Assembly: GCA_947584535.1 (NCBI GenBank)
Contig: CANPWO010000011.1
Coordinates: forward strand, 1-35,441
Length of the DNA stretch: 35,441 bases
Direction of reading: 5' to 3'
Source of the DNA: an uncultured Clostridia bacterium
Lineage (GTDB): Bacteria; Bacillota; Clostridia; TANB77; CAG-465
Shown: piece after piece, positions 25,868 through 33,503 of the stretch
Numbering within the stretch: the stretch's first letter is position 1
How the letters are laid out: the number at the start of each line of letters is the position of its first letter
The notes under the pieces: generated by a model
Database searches by the model: none
Told to the model about the DNA's origin: nothing
Seen by the model: only the letters and a program-made list of their open reading frames with translations
Made by a program: the position numbers and the translations under genes

Positions 25868-26143
25868 TTAGTTATTTATAATTCTTGTTGTCTCTTCCAT
25901 AATTTTATTTATTTTTTCTTTAATCCTATTTGAAGGGTTATATACTCTAAGTATTGCTTTACCATATGCTAAAAATATTATACTATATTCTTCTAATTCT
26001 TTAGTATATATATCACATTTTTCTATATCGTTGCTAAAATATAGTTTCTTCCGATATTTAGCATGAGATTTTAAATGAAAAAAGTGTATACGAAAAGCCA
26101 AATAATGCTTAAGATAAAGAATATAATTAATAATTTTTTTCAT
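25868..26143 (-). CDS. Small basic protein of unknown function
   Basis: About 91 residues, starting MKKIINYILYLKHYLAFR, rich in Lys, Tyr and aromatic residues, with a C-terminal helix (NRIKEKINKIMEETTRIINN). The N-terminal helix is amphipathic rather than membrane-spanning. AGGAGA lies seven bases before the ATG at 26143; the Met at 26227 has no such site. No family was recognised. Confidence 0.5.
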   Translation of the reverse strand: MKKIINYILYLKHYLAFRIHFFHLKSHAKYRKKLYFSNDIEKCDIYTKELEEYSIIFLAYGKAILRVYNPSNRIKEKINKIMEETTRIINN

Positions 26144-26233
26144 ACAAAGGTCTCCTAACATTCTAATTATATTTGTTATACAAATTTTTATATGCCTAAT
26201 TATATACTCATCTTTTCTAATTGTCAAGAAAAA

Positions 26234-26261
26234 AACTTAGAAGTTAAATCACCTCTAAGTT
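26234..26261 (-). terminator. Terminator of the ireB-ruvX-DUF1292 unit
   Basis: AACTTAGA (26234-26241) and TCTAAGTT (26254-26261) form an 8-bp stem just past the DUF1292 stop. On the minus strand it is followed by a run of seven T. Confidence 0.75.
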
Positions 26262-26271
26262 CTTATTACTA

Positions 26272-26637
26272 TTATTCTTCATCTTCTTGAGCTGCTAATT
26301 CTTTTTGTTGCTCAACAAATTTATCAAATACCTTTTTACCAACTTCTTCATCAGTAACAGTATCATAAACTTCTTCGCCATCTTCTTCTTTTATTTCAAG
26401 AATTACAACTTCAACATCTTCTTTTTCTTCTTCTGTAGCTTCTGCTACTATCAAATACTCTTTTTCATCATCCATAACAACAACATCAAGAATTTCAAAT
26501 TCAACATCTTTTCCATCTTCATCTGTTAATGTTATGATTGGGCTAAAGTCATCTGGAAGTTCCATATGTTCATGTCCACAACCTGAGCATCCTGCGCATC
26601 CTGATGCACATCCATTTACTTCTTGTTCTTTATCCAT
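26272..26637 (-). CDS. DUF1292 (YrzB-like) protein with Cys-rich N-terminus
   Basis: This 121-residue acidic protein has the DUF1292 core at about 30-105 (PIITLTDEDGKDVEFEILDV, then EYLIVAEA). It sits third after ireB and ruvX, the classic order. The first 25 residues carry a cluster, GCASGCAGCSGCGHEHMEL, that could bind a metal; most DUF1292 proteins lack it. Biochemical function of the family is unknown. Confidence 0.85.
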   Translation of the reverse strand: MDKEQEVNGCASGCAGCSGCGHEHMELPDDFSPIITLTDEDGKDVEFEILDVVVMDDEKEYLIVAEATEEEKEDVEVVILEIKEEDGEEVYDTVTDEEVGKKVFDKFVEQQKELAAQEDEE

Positions 26638-26723
26638 TATTTTATCCTCCTAAAATATATTTCTTATTATACACTACATTTTATATTTTGTATATATTTT
26701 TAGCATTTTTTTGCAAATTATTA

Positions 26724-27146
26724 CTATTTTTTCGCAATACTTGCAAGATAACCCTCAAGTATATACGTAGCAGCAAGCTTGTCTGCATATGTTTTTTTAC
26801 TTTTTTGAGATATTCCAAGTTCTTTCATAGCTTTATATGCTGAAACAGTAGTTAACCTTTCATCCCATTTATTAACATCTGGTACAATCTCTTTTAATTT
26901 TGGAATTAACATATCAACTTTTTTAGCTTTATCAGATATAGTACCATCCATATTTTTAGGATAGCCTATAACTATCGTATTAATATTGTACTCAGCTACT
27001 ATCTTTCTAATTCCCTTTAAAAAGTTTTTCTCACTACCATTTATAACTAATGTATCTATTCCTTGAGCTGTTAGCCCTAAAGGGTCAGATACAGCAAGTC
27101 CTACTCTAACATCTCCATAATCAATTGACAATATTCTACTACTCAT
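26724..27146 (-). CDS. ruvX: RuvX/YqgF Holliday-junction resolvase-like nuclease
   Basis: RNase H-fold protein implicated in 16S rRNA 5'-end processing and possibly Holliday-junction resolution. It shows the N-terminal ILSIDYGDVRVGLAVSDP with the catalytic Asp, VIGYPKNMDGTIS, and WDERLTTVSA followed by the terminal Asp region (KKTYADKLAATYIL). Length 140 is normal. Two bases separate it from ireB. Confidence 0.94.
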   Translation of the reverse strand: MSSRILSIDYGDVRVGLAVSDPLGLTAQGIDTLVINGSEKNFLKGIRKIVAEYNINTIVIGYPKNMDGTISDKAKKVDMLIPKLKEIVPDVNKWDERLTTVSAYKAMKELGISQKSKKTYADKLAATYILEGYLASIAKK

Positions 27147-27148
27147 AA

Positions 27149-27394
27149 TTACAAATCCAAATACTTCTTAATCATCTCTTGTAACAAGTCATCTCTTTCA
27201 ATCTTGCAAATTAAAGCTCTAGCATTTTGATGTGATGTAATATATGTAGGATCACCAGATAGAATATATCCAATAATTTGACTTACTGGCTCGTATCCTT
27301 TATCTTTTAGTGCTGCAACTACTTGCTCCATAATTTCTTTTACTCTTTTAGATTCATCTTTTTGTGGTGTAAAAACTGTTGTGTTTTGATCCAT
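27149..27394 (-). CDS. ireB: IreB family regulatory phosphoprotein
   Basis: A small dimeric protein (81 residues) phosphorylated by the PASTA kinase IreK/PrkC in enterococci, which tunes cephalosporin tolerance. The N-terminal threonines (MDQNTTVFTP) match the phosphorylated region; YEPVSQIIGYILSGDPTYIT and ARALICKIERD are the conserved core. The ATG at 27394 is preferred because AAAGGAGTG precedes it; the ATA-Leu-Met extension upstream has no site. It precedes ruvX and DUF1292 as in most Bacillota. Confidence 0.93.
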   Translation of the reverse strand: MDQNTTVFTPQKDESKRVKEIMEQVVAALKDKGYEPVSQIIGYILSGDPTYITSHQNARALICKIERDDLLQEMIKKYLDL

Positions 27395-27420
27395 TAAAAT
27401 CACTCCTTTACTATATTCTA

Positions 27421-28491
27421 TTAAATAATTTTTATTGTATTCACATTTTCCATTCCATCAATATATGACATTGTTTTTTGTATTTCTTTTTCTAAGTTAT
27501 TTTGTTTCTTTAATGTATGTATTAATAATTGTGTTTCTATATTTACTTTATAATCATTAACATATTCATAAATATCTTTATACTTTGATAGTAATACTTC
27601 AATTTGTGCTTGTACAGATTCAGCGGTTTTATTTTTTATAAATATTATAAATCTTAGGCCACTATATCTTACATATATATTATCATTTCCAAGTACTTCT
27701 TTTGTTGCATTTGCAAATTTAACTAATAATAAATTACCAATATTTCTTCCATAATTATCATTTATATCAGGTAAATTAGTAAATTTTATTGTTACCATTG
27801 CAGAATTATTATATGTTGCTAAAAATTTCCTAGCATTAGAATATAAATAAACAGTATTATAAAAATTAGTTTGACTATCTATTATATTTGCTGTTTCAAG
27901 TGTATTTTGAAATTCAACATTTTCTATAAAATTTGCAATATTATTTTTTAAGTCAATAAGTATTGTATCACTTATATCTCCTAAATTATTTTCGTGAACA
28001 TCTTCAAATAATACAAATCCTAGATAATTTTCTTCAAAACATATAGGAATTAATAATGCATTCTTTATTTTCCTTTCCATAGCGCTTTTATATAATAAAG
28101 TTTTTCCTTTTTCTGCCTCTATATATTTTGCGTTCTTTTTTGAAATATTTGATTTAAAGCTTTTATCATTTACTATATCAGCAATAGCAGTAGCATATTC
28201 CTTTTCTACATTACTTGCCTTTACCTCATAGTTATATCCATCATATAAACAAATTGTAGAATACTTTATATCAAGCTTATCAATAAAAACTTTATTAAGA
28301 TTTTCAATTTTGTCAGTTGCTTTTATATCTAAGCTCATAGTATTAAGCATTTCTTGTACAATATCTTTTATAACTAATTCCCATTTTGAAGTATATTTTT
28401 TTAGTTTCATTTTATAATCAAAGTCAATAGAAAATACTAATATTATAAGTACTAATATTAACAATAATAATATATAAATTGAATAAATCAC
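27421..28491 (-). CDS. Membrane GAF plus degenerate GGDEF protein
   Basis: This 356-residue protein has an N-terminal membrane helix (about 2-22), a GAF-like sensor domain (about 60-190, with STICLYDGYNYEVKA and ALLIPICFEENYLGFVLFED) and a GGDEF-like domain (about 200-356). The GGDEF signature is replaced by RYSGLRFIIFI, so diguanylate cyclase activity is unlikely; a binding or structural role is inferred. It starts at GTG with GAGGGAAG upstream, lies 41 bases behind the MinD-like gene and 26 bases ahead of ireB. Confidence 0.7.
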   Translation of the reverse strand: MIYSIYILLLLILVLIILVFSIDFDYKMKLKKYTSKWELVIKDIVQEMLNTMSLDIKATDKIENLNKVFIDKLDIKYSTICLYDGYNYEVKASNVEKEYATAIADIVNDKSFKSNISKKNAKYIEAEKGKTLLYKSAMERKIKNALLIPICFEENYLGFVLFEDVHENNLGDISDTILIDLKNNIANFIENVEFQNTLETANIIDSQTNFYNTVYLYSNARKFLATYNNSAMVTIKFTNLPDINDNYGRNIGNLLLVKFANATKEVLGNDNIYVRYSGLRFIIFIKNKTAESVQAQIEVLLSKYKDIYEYVNDYKVNIETQLLIHTLKKQNNLEKEIQKTMSYIDGMENVNTIKII

Positions 28492-28532
28492 TATTTACTT
28501 CCCTCTTCTTTCATCTTTTGTTACTTCTTTAA

Positions 28533-30221
28533 CTACTTAAATATTCCGCCTTTCTTCCTTGTTTGTCCAGCACTAGTTCTTGTTCCAACTATTCCAGATA
28601 CTGGATATATAGAGTTTATTATTCCTTCTAGATTTTGTTTGAATTCATCTGTAAATGTTGCAAATTTATTAGAATATTTATATACCATTTCAATATATTT
28701 TTTATAGTTATCCATATCAAATGGTAAAATATAATATGGTATTGTAGAAGAATTAAATAATTCATCGTACATTTTCAAATCAAAACTTGTATATGTTGCT
28801 ATACCATCTAATATATCTTTTGCAGTAAGTACACATTTTACATGTTTATTTATAATAACTCTAAGCTTATTCATTGATACTCCTTTAGATTTAAGATTTC
28901 TAAGAAACATTGTAAGTTGATTAATATTTAGTATATCCATATCTTGTACTACATAAATTTCTTGACAAATTCTAAAATAATCTATTGGAGTAGTAAAATC
29001 CGTATCAACTAATATAGCGTTATTATTACTTGAAATAGTCTCCATCGCTGCACTTGCATTATATGTTTTTCTATCTTCACCTGGCATACCAGTATATATA
29101 CTTAATTTATCGTATATAAGCGGTTCATTTAAACCATTTGATGCATATTTTAAACTCTCAGCTGCAATATGCCTTTTACCTTCATTATCATAAGTATATA
29201 TTGTATATGTGTCTCTTTTTTTAGTTAAGTCAACTATTGCAGTTTTTACTTTATTTCTAGCTAAATAAGTTCCAATTGCATTAATGCAAAATGTAGTTCC
29301 AACTTTTGGAGCACCTACAAAACATACTGTTTTTTTATAATCTTTTGGTACTTCATATACATTTCTTACAACTTCTTTTTCTACAACTTGAGTAACTACT
29401 TGTTGTTGTGGAACTTTCTGAACGACTATCTTCTCAACTATTTCTGGTTCTTTCTTTATTTGTATTGCATTAGCATCCTGCGAATTTTTTAAAATTTCTT
29501 TTGGCTTATACTCTGATGCTTGAGGTTGAACAGTTTGAACTGTTACATTATCAGGTAACATCATTATATTTTTAAATTTCTCAGAATTCATAGAAAGATA
29601 TTGTTTAACATCAGCTGGTAAGAAATTACAAATTACTCTTAATTGTTCATTTGTATATTGTGTAGAAATTCTATCGAAAATTTCATTATATTTATCTGTA
29701 TTACCATTTTGATTTTTATAGTATGAAATTATTCTTTGTATCTCTATCTCTGAAACTTCTGCAGATTTATATACATTTTCTCCTACAACATCTTCATAAT
29801 ATTTTTTTACATCTTTTTTAAATAATGGTGTATGTATAGCTTCACAAACTTTTCCTTTTGTTCTATCCTGTCCTGTTAATACTGTATACATTCCTAGATT
29901 AAATAATTTAGATAAGAATTCATCTCCATGCTTTCTTCTATCAGATGCTATATATACAATACTTTTTGCGTCAAATACATCAGTCATATTATCAATATTC
30001 TTAAATAAATAATCATCTATTTGTGCATAATTAGTAGTAGGAAACTTTTCCAATTCTTCTAGTAAAACTGCTCTATCATATCCACCACTTGCAAGTTCTT
30101 GTATAAATTGTTTAAAATAATATACATTTTTATATTCAAGTTTAACATTATATTTTTCATTATAGAATTTAACGATTCCACTTACTGTATCATCATTATT
30201 AATTCCAAATAATACTTTCAT
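28533..30221 (-). CDS. MinD/ParA-superfamily ATPase, TadZ/CpaE-like
   Basis: This 562-residue protein has a receiver-like or atypical N-terminal region (about 1-130), a linker with repeated Val/Gln/Lys, and a P-loop ATPase domain from about 295 to 545. The Walker A is deviant (CFVGAPKVGTTFCINAIG), keeping the first Lys but lacking the usual GKS. Later there is AILVDTDF (Walker B-like) and LRVIINKHVK. This is the shape of CpaE/TadZ proteins that position pilus or secretion machinery at the pole. Neighbours (VirB2-like, GGDEF-like) fit an envelope apparatus, but no CpaF/TadA ATPase is in the window. Confidence 0.6.
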   Translation of the reverse strand: MKVLFGINNDDTVSGIVKFYNEKYNVKLEYKNVYYFKQFIQELASGGYDRAVLLEELEKFPTTNYAQIDDYLFKNIDNMTDVFDAKSIVYIASDRRKHGDEFLSKLFNLGMYTVLTGQDRTKGKVCEAIHTPLFKKDVKKYYEDVVGENVYKSAEVSEIEIQRIISYYKNQNGNTDKYNEIFDRISTQYTNEQLRVICNFLPADVKQYLSMNSEKFKNIMMLPDNVTVQTVQPQASEYKPKEILKNSQDANAIQIKKEPEIVEKIVVQKVPQQQVVTQVVEKEVVRNVYEVPKDYKKTVCFVGAPKVGTTFCINAIGTYLARNKVKTAIVDLTKKRDTYTIYTYDNEGKRHIAAESLKYASNGLNEPLIYDKLSIYTGMPGEDRKTYNASAAMETISSNNNAILVDTDFTTPIDYFRICQEIYVVQDMDILNINQLTMFLRNLKSKGVSMNKLRVIINKHVKCVLTAKDILDGIATYTSFDLKMYDELFNSSTIPYYILPFDMDNYKKYIEMVYKYSNKFATFTDEFKQNLEGIINSIYPVSGIVGTRTSAGQTRKKGGIFK

Positions 30222-30243
30222 ATGTATCTTCCCTCTCTATTTG

Positions 30244-30567
30244 TTATTTTACAGTTACAAATGCATAAAACAAAGGCAAGCACTGTATTATAACCATAAA
30301 TACAGCTATACCGACTATTAGTCTTTGACCTATTATTTTACTTTCAAGTATCTCAGAACCTGCTACATAAAATTGATAAAGTGCGTAAATAAATAGTAAA
30401 GTTAAAACAGGCCAAGAATATTTTTGTAAAAATATTAATATATTAAGTGTTGAATCAATTATTTTGTCATTAGAAGTTATATCAGTAGCTGCAAAAGTTA
30501 TATTACTAATTACACAAATAATAATTGATATAATAATAGCTACTATTGTTATTTTTTTATAAACCAT
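30244..30567 (-). CDS. Small membrane protein with VirB2/TrbC-like layout
   Basis: A 107-residue protein with a likely signal peptide ending ITFAATDI (about 1-28) and two hydrophobic helices (WPVLTLLFIYALYQFYVAGS and IGQRLIVGIAVFMVIIQCL) joined by a short basic loop. This matches the architecture of VirB2/TrbC conjugative pilins, but sequence similarity is not strong enough to be sure. GAGAGGT precedes the ATG. It is first in the unit with the MinD-like gene. Confidence 0.5.
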   Translation of the reverse strand: MVYKKITIVAIIISIIICVISNITFAATDITSNDKIIDSTLNILIFLQKYSWPVLTLLFIYALYQFYVAGSEILESKIIGQRLIVGIAVFMVIIQCLPLFYAFVTVK

Positions 30568-30617
30568 ATTTAATACCTCTCTATAATATTTAATATATTA
30601 AGTAGATTATTTATTAT

Positions 30618-30646
30618 ATTTTACTATAAATAAATAAAAATATCAA
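30618..30646 (-). promoter_or_regulatory. Promoter of the VirB2-like/MinD-like unit
   Basis: Minus-strand TTGATA (30641-30646), 17 bases, TAAAAT (30618-30623), about 45 bases before the start codon at 30567. Confidence 0.5.
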
Positions 30647-30682
30647 GTAATATAACAAAAAATAAAAATTATTTTTTTCGAA

Positions 30683-30706
30683 TTTTCTGCCTTTTTTAGC
30701 AGAAAA
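30683..30706 (-). terminator. Probable terminator of the J-domain gene
   Basis: TTTTCTGC (30683-30690) and GCAGAAAA (30699-30706) form an 8-bp stem with an 8-base loop, about 60 bases past the J-domain stop. The following minus-strand sequence is only partly T-rich. Confidence 0.45.
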
Positions 30707-30764
30707 AAATAATATATATTTATGCATTTATAATTTTTGCACTTCAATATATATTATTTTACAA

Positions 30765-31409
30765 TTAATATATCTTTATAATACCGTCATCATCAAAATT
30801 ATTATTGCCCTGTACTGGTTCTTCTGTATTTTCAACTACATCATCATCGTCATAATCTTTAACAACATAGTCATTATCATAAGAATTTATATCATCTTTT
30901 TTGTTACTTTTCTTTTTTTCTTCTACTTTTTCAGTATTTTGTTCTTCTTTTTCTTCATTACTATTTTCAGTTTTTTGAGGCTCTACAAATATTGAAACAA
31001 GTATAAATGAAATTAACATAGCTGAAAAAAATATAATTAGTGCAATAATTATTGCCTTCTTTTTAAGTTTTTTCTTATTTAATTCATCAGAGTTGTTATC
31101 AAAGCCATCATTATTTGTTGATTTAATATCATGTGAATATATTTCAGAAATATTAACTTCATTATTTTTTTCTTCAATTTGATTGTTTTCTAATTCTTTC
31201 TGTTTAAGTTCTAAATCATATGCAGCTCTTTTTTCTTTATTGCTTAATACCTCATACGCCTCATTAATTTGACGCATTTTTTCTTCTATTTCTTCTTTAT
31301 TTACATTTACTGTATCAGGATGATATTTTTTAACAAGGGCTCTATATGCGTTTTTTATAACTTCATCTGAGGCATTTCTACTTATTTCCAATAATTCATA
31401 ATAATCCAT
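30765..31409 (-). CDS. Membrane-anchored J-domain protein
   Basis: This 214-residue protein starts with a complete J domain (1-65): [20 protein letters not shown], the HPD motif in [11 protein letters not shown] and [19 protein letters not shown] domains stimulate Hsp70 (DnaK) ATPase. A charged linker leads to one membrane helix (about 117-141, [19 protein letters not shown]) and a highly acidic/charged extracytoplasmic or luminal tail ([16 protein letters not shown]). It lacks the G/F, zinc-finger and C-terminal domains of DnaJ, so it is not dnaJ itself. It would recruit DnaK to the membrane. Confidence 0.82.
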   Translation of the reverse strand: MDYYELLEISRNASDEVIKNAYRALVKKYHPDTVNVNKEEIEEKMRQINEAYEVLSNKEKRAAYDLELKQKELENNQIEEKNNEVNISEIYSHDIKSTNNDGFDNNSDELNKKKLKKKAIIIALIIFFSAMLISFILVSIFVEPQKTENSNEEKEEQNTEKVEEKKKSNKKDDINSYDNDYVVKDYDDDDVVENTEEPVQGNNNFDDDGIIKIY

Positions 31410-31453
31410 ATTACATCAAATAATGTATTAAAATACATCTCCTTACAAAATAA

Positions 31454-31482
31454 ATTCTAACATATAAATTATTTATTTTCAA
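31454..31482 (-). promoter_or_regulatory. Promoter of the J-domain gene
   Basis: Minus-strand TTGAAA (31477-31482), 17 bases, TAGAAT (31454-31459). The leader contains AAGGAG followed directly by ATGTATT/AATACAT, a small dyad between that ribosome-like site and the start codon at 31409. Confidence 0.5.
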
Positions 31483-31544
31483 GAGAAAATAATATTTACA
31501 CTATAGTTTATTAAATTACTGAAAAAAATATTATAAATTTTTTT

Positions 31545-31576
31545 GCCACCTAAAAACATAATAGTTTTTAAGTGGC
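31545..31576. terminator. Hairpin after the YtxH-like gene
   Basis: GCCAC-CT-AAAAAC (31545-31557) pairs with GTTTTT-AA-GTGGC (31564-31576), a 13-position stem with a two-base internal mismatch. It lies 22 bases past the stop of the small gene at 31598. The minus-strand side lacks a U-tract, so terminator function is moderate inference. Confidence 0.45.
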
Positions 31577-31597
31577 TTTTATATAATAAAAAAATAA

Positions 31598-31735
31598 TTA
31601 TACTCCCATTTTCTTTGTCATTTTTCTTACTTCTTTTGTACCTTTGTTAAACATTTTCATTATACTATCACTATTCATTACACCAACTATTGTACCTGCG
31701 ACAATCCCCATCATAGCACCTTTTATAAAATTCAT
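31598..31735 (-). CDS. Small YtxH-like membrane-associated protein
   Basis: A 45-residue protein, MNFIKGAMMGIVAGTIVGV followed by a basic stretch (FNKGTKEVRKMTKKMGV). The Gly-rich hydrophobic N-terminal helix and lysine-rich tail resemble YtxH-type proteins. AAAGGAGTG lies at good spacing, and the gene begins 14 bases after the split-transporter gene, so it belongs to that operon. Confidence 0.6.
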   Translation of the reverse strand: MNFIKGAMMGIVAGTIVGVMNSDSIMKMFNKGTKEVRKMTKKMGV

Positions 31736-31749
31736 ATAACTCACTCCTT

Positions 31750-32136
31750 TCACTTATTATTATTTTTTGCCTTTATCATATTTTTTAAACTTGAAATTAT
31801 TTCATAACTGCCAATTATTAACATGAAAATATAAAAGCAAAATTTTAGTGAATTATCATTTATTTTTTTTAATAAAAATATTCCACATATACTACCTATA
31901 CACACAGGAATAATTAATTTTTTAAACATTTGCTTATCTATAGTTTTATTTTTTAAATTTGAAATTGTAGCACTAATTCCAACAACTATAAACATAATTA
32001 AATTATAACTTTGAGCCTCTTTATGTCCTAGTAAATTAAATATCGTTGTAAGTAATATAAATATACTACCGCCACCAATTCCCATTCCAGCAACTATACC
32101 ACTAAATATAGCAATTATTACTAAAAATATATACAT
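31750..32136 (-). CDS. TSUP (TauE/SafE) transporter, second half-gene
   Basis: A 128-residue protein with about four membrane helices. The TSUP half-repeat appears as SGIVAGMGIGGGSIFILL near the N-terminus, followed by YNLIMFIVVGISATISN. It begins in the last base of the preceding half-gene (TAATG). Full TSUP proteins carry two such halves in one chain of about 250 residues; here the two are separate, suggesting a heterodimer. Substrate is probably a small organic or sulfur anion, not determinable. Confidence 0.78.
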   Translation of the reverse strand: MYIFLVIIAIFSGIVAGMGIGGGSIFILLTTIFNLLGHKEAQSYNLIMFIVVGISATISNLKNKTIDKQMFKKLIIPVCIGSICGIFLLKKINDNSLKFCFYIFMLIIGSYEIISSLKNMIKAKNNNK

Positions 32137-32486
32137 TATTTACCACCCCATATCATCTTATATACAGTTAGTGAAACTATCAATATACCTGAAATTAAAT
32201 TTAAAATATTAGCTGGAATTTTTTTCATGAGTTTTGTACCTATAAATCCGGTAATTATGGCAATAATAATAAATGAAATAACTATCTTTAAATCAAAACT
32301 AACAATTTTACTATAACCAAAAATTGAAAAAATACTTGATAAAGAAAGTATAGCTACACTTAAAGAGCGCGCTTTATGCGTTTCTTCTTTTAAAATAAAA
32401 ATTAAATAAAATACTAAAACCTGACCTGCACCTGATGCAAATAGTCCATTAAGTAATCCGACCAATAAACCAATAATATAAATCAT
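32136..32486 (-). CDS. TSUP (TauE/SafE) transporter, first half-gene
   Basis: A 116-residue protein with about four membrane helices and the other copy of the half-repeat: GLLVGLLNGLFASGAGQVLVF followed by RSLSVAILSLSSIFSIFGY. It ends in LIVSLTVYKMIWGGK and a TAA sharing one base with the next start codon, which supports translational coupling. The glycine pattern GASGAGQ differs from the GxGGG of the other half, as in the two halves of a normal TSUP protein. Confidence 0.78.
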   Translation of the reverse strand: MIYIIGLLVGLLNGLFASGAGQVLVFYLIFILKEETHKARSLSVAILSLSSIFSIFGYSKIVSFDLKIVISFIIIAIITGFIGTKLMKKIPANILNLISGILIVSLTVYKMIWGGK

Positions 32487-32537
32487 ATTATTAGTATTTG
32501 TAATTTTAAAAAATATATGTATTTTTTAATAAAATAA

Positions 32538-32561
32538 GGACCATCAAATTAATGATAGTCC
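32538..32561 (-). terminator. Terminator after the gene at 32574
   Basis: GGACCATCA (32538-32546) pairs with TGATAGTCC (32553-32561), nine positions with one mismatch and a six-base loop. T-rich sequence follows on the minus strand. Confidence 0.6.
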
Positions 32562-32573
32562 CTATACACTCTT

Positions 32574-32822
32574 TTAACACGCACATTCAAAAACTATACC
32601 TTTAGTCTCAAGTCTAAGAATGTCCTTAAATGTTTTGATACTTATAAGAGGCATAGTCCTTATCGTTTTCTGTTCTCCCTTATACTGAACATTACCTTCA
32701 GCAACTATGCATTCGCCTGCATCAAGAATCTTTTTTGCCTCTTCGATATTTTGTATCTTCTTTTTGTTGCACAAAAATCCTATGAGTTCGAATTTCTTTA
32801 CGTTTTTGTTAAAAATTGCCAT
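32574..32822 (-). CDS. Small protein of unknown function with CxC tail
   Basis: 82 residues, MAIFNKNVKKFELIGFLCNK at the start and ending VFECAC. No membrane segment. The middle (AKKILDAGECIVAEGNVQY) looks alpha/beta. Family not recognised. It has its own consensus promoter at 32881-32909 and terminator at 32538-32561, so it is a single-gene unit. Its codon use (GAC, GGC, TGC at moderate frequency) is a little different from neighbours. Confidence 0.6.
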   Translation of the reverse strand: MAIFNKNVKKFELIGFLCNKKKIQNIEEAKKILDAGECIVAEGNVQYKGEQKTIRTMPLISIKTFKDILRLETKGIVFECAC

Positions 32823-32857
32823 TTCTTTTTATCTCCTTACATATTAATGTTATAGTT

Positions 32858-32876
32858 TTGTATGTTTTCCATACAA
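32858..32876. promoter_or_regulatory. Dyad at the transcription start of the gene at 32574
   Basis: TTGTATG (32858-32864) and CATACAA (32870-32876) form a perfect 7-bp inverted repeat spaced by five bases, just downstream of the -10 box at 32881-32886. The location fits a repressor operator or a leader hairpin. Confidence 0.4.
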
Positions 32877-32880
32877 TATA

Positions 32881-32909
32881 ATTATAACATATTATTTATT
32901 TTAAGTCAA
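32881..32909 (-). promoter_or_regulatory. Consensus promoter of the gene at 32574
   Basis: Minus-strand TTGACT (32904-32909), 17 bases, TATAAT (32881-32886), directly after the stop of the IbrB-like gene. Confidence 0.7.
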
Positions 32910-32912
32910 ATT

Positions 32913-33503
32913 TTACTCATTATCTGGATTTATCTTATCTTGGATTTTTTTTATACTTTGCATATTATTTTCAACTATTTCCTTATTTACTTTCATTTCG
33001 AATTCATCCCAGGATTTACTAAATTTATGATTTGCAAACATTTCTTTTAATCCTGTAATTTGTTTTAAACGTATAATTTCATCAAGTTCCATACCTAAAT
33101 GTTTTGATATTTGTTTATCACTCCAGCCTCTATTTGCTAAATCTCTAACAATATGTGACATATCTGTTATTTGATGTGTACCCCTTGCTCTATTATGACG
33201 TATTGTACTAGCCATTCTATTTTCAATACTTTTATCTATAGTAACAATTGGAATTTTAGATAAATGGAAATATTCCTTAGCGCATCTATATCTATGAAAT
33301 CCATCAACAACTATATATATATCATTATCTTTATCATAATATGTTACGATTGGTTGTGTATAACCATCTTCTTCAATTGAGTGTTTAAGAAGTTGCATCT
33401 CAGGAGGTGCAACTCTATTTGGATTATAATCATTAGCGATTACTTTATCAATATCTACCATTTTTACATTTAGAACTGGAAATTTAATATTATTTTCCTC
33501 CAT
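32913..33503 (-). CDS. ibrB: IbrB-like ParB/sulfiredoxin-fold protein
   Basis: This 196-residue protein has a ParB/Srx N-terminal domain (about 10-105): LLKHSIEEDGYTQPIVTYYD and the nucleotide-binding motif VDGFHRYRCAKE, the form seen in IbrB rather than chromosomal ParB. A helix-turn-helix-like part follows (DLANRGWSDKQISKHLGMEL). IbrB proteins are found next to IbrA PAPS-reductase-family proteins, as here. The start follows the preceding stop directly (TAAATG), with GAGGGAAA as ribosome site inside that gene. Biochemical role is not established. Confidence 0.75.
   Translation of the reverse strand: MEENNIKFPVLNVKMVDIDKVIANDYNPNRVAPPEMQLLKHSIEEDGYTQPIVTYYDKDNDIYIVVDGFHRYRCAKEYFHLSKIPIVTIDKSIENRMASTIRHNRARGTHQITDMSHIVRDLANRGWSDKQISKHLGMELDEIIRLKQITGLKEMFANHKFSKSWDEFEMKVNKEIVENNMQSIKKIQDKINPDNE

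Noticed and set aside
31380-31440. Possible leader peptide upstream of the J-domain gene (ATG directly after AAGGAG, 18 codons overlapping the start)
   Set aside because: The ATG touches the ribosome site with no spacer and the product has no amino-acid bias typical of attenuators. More likely chance.
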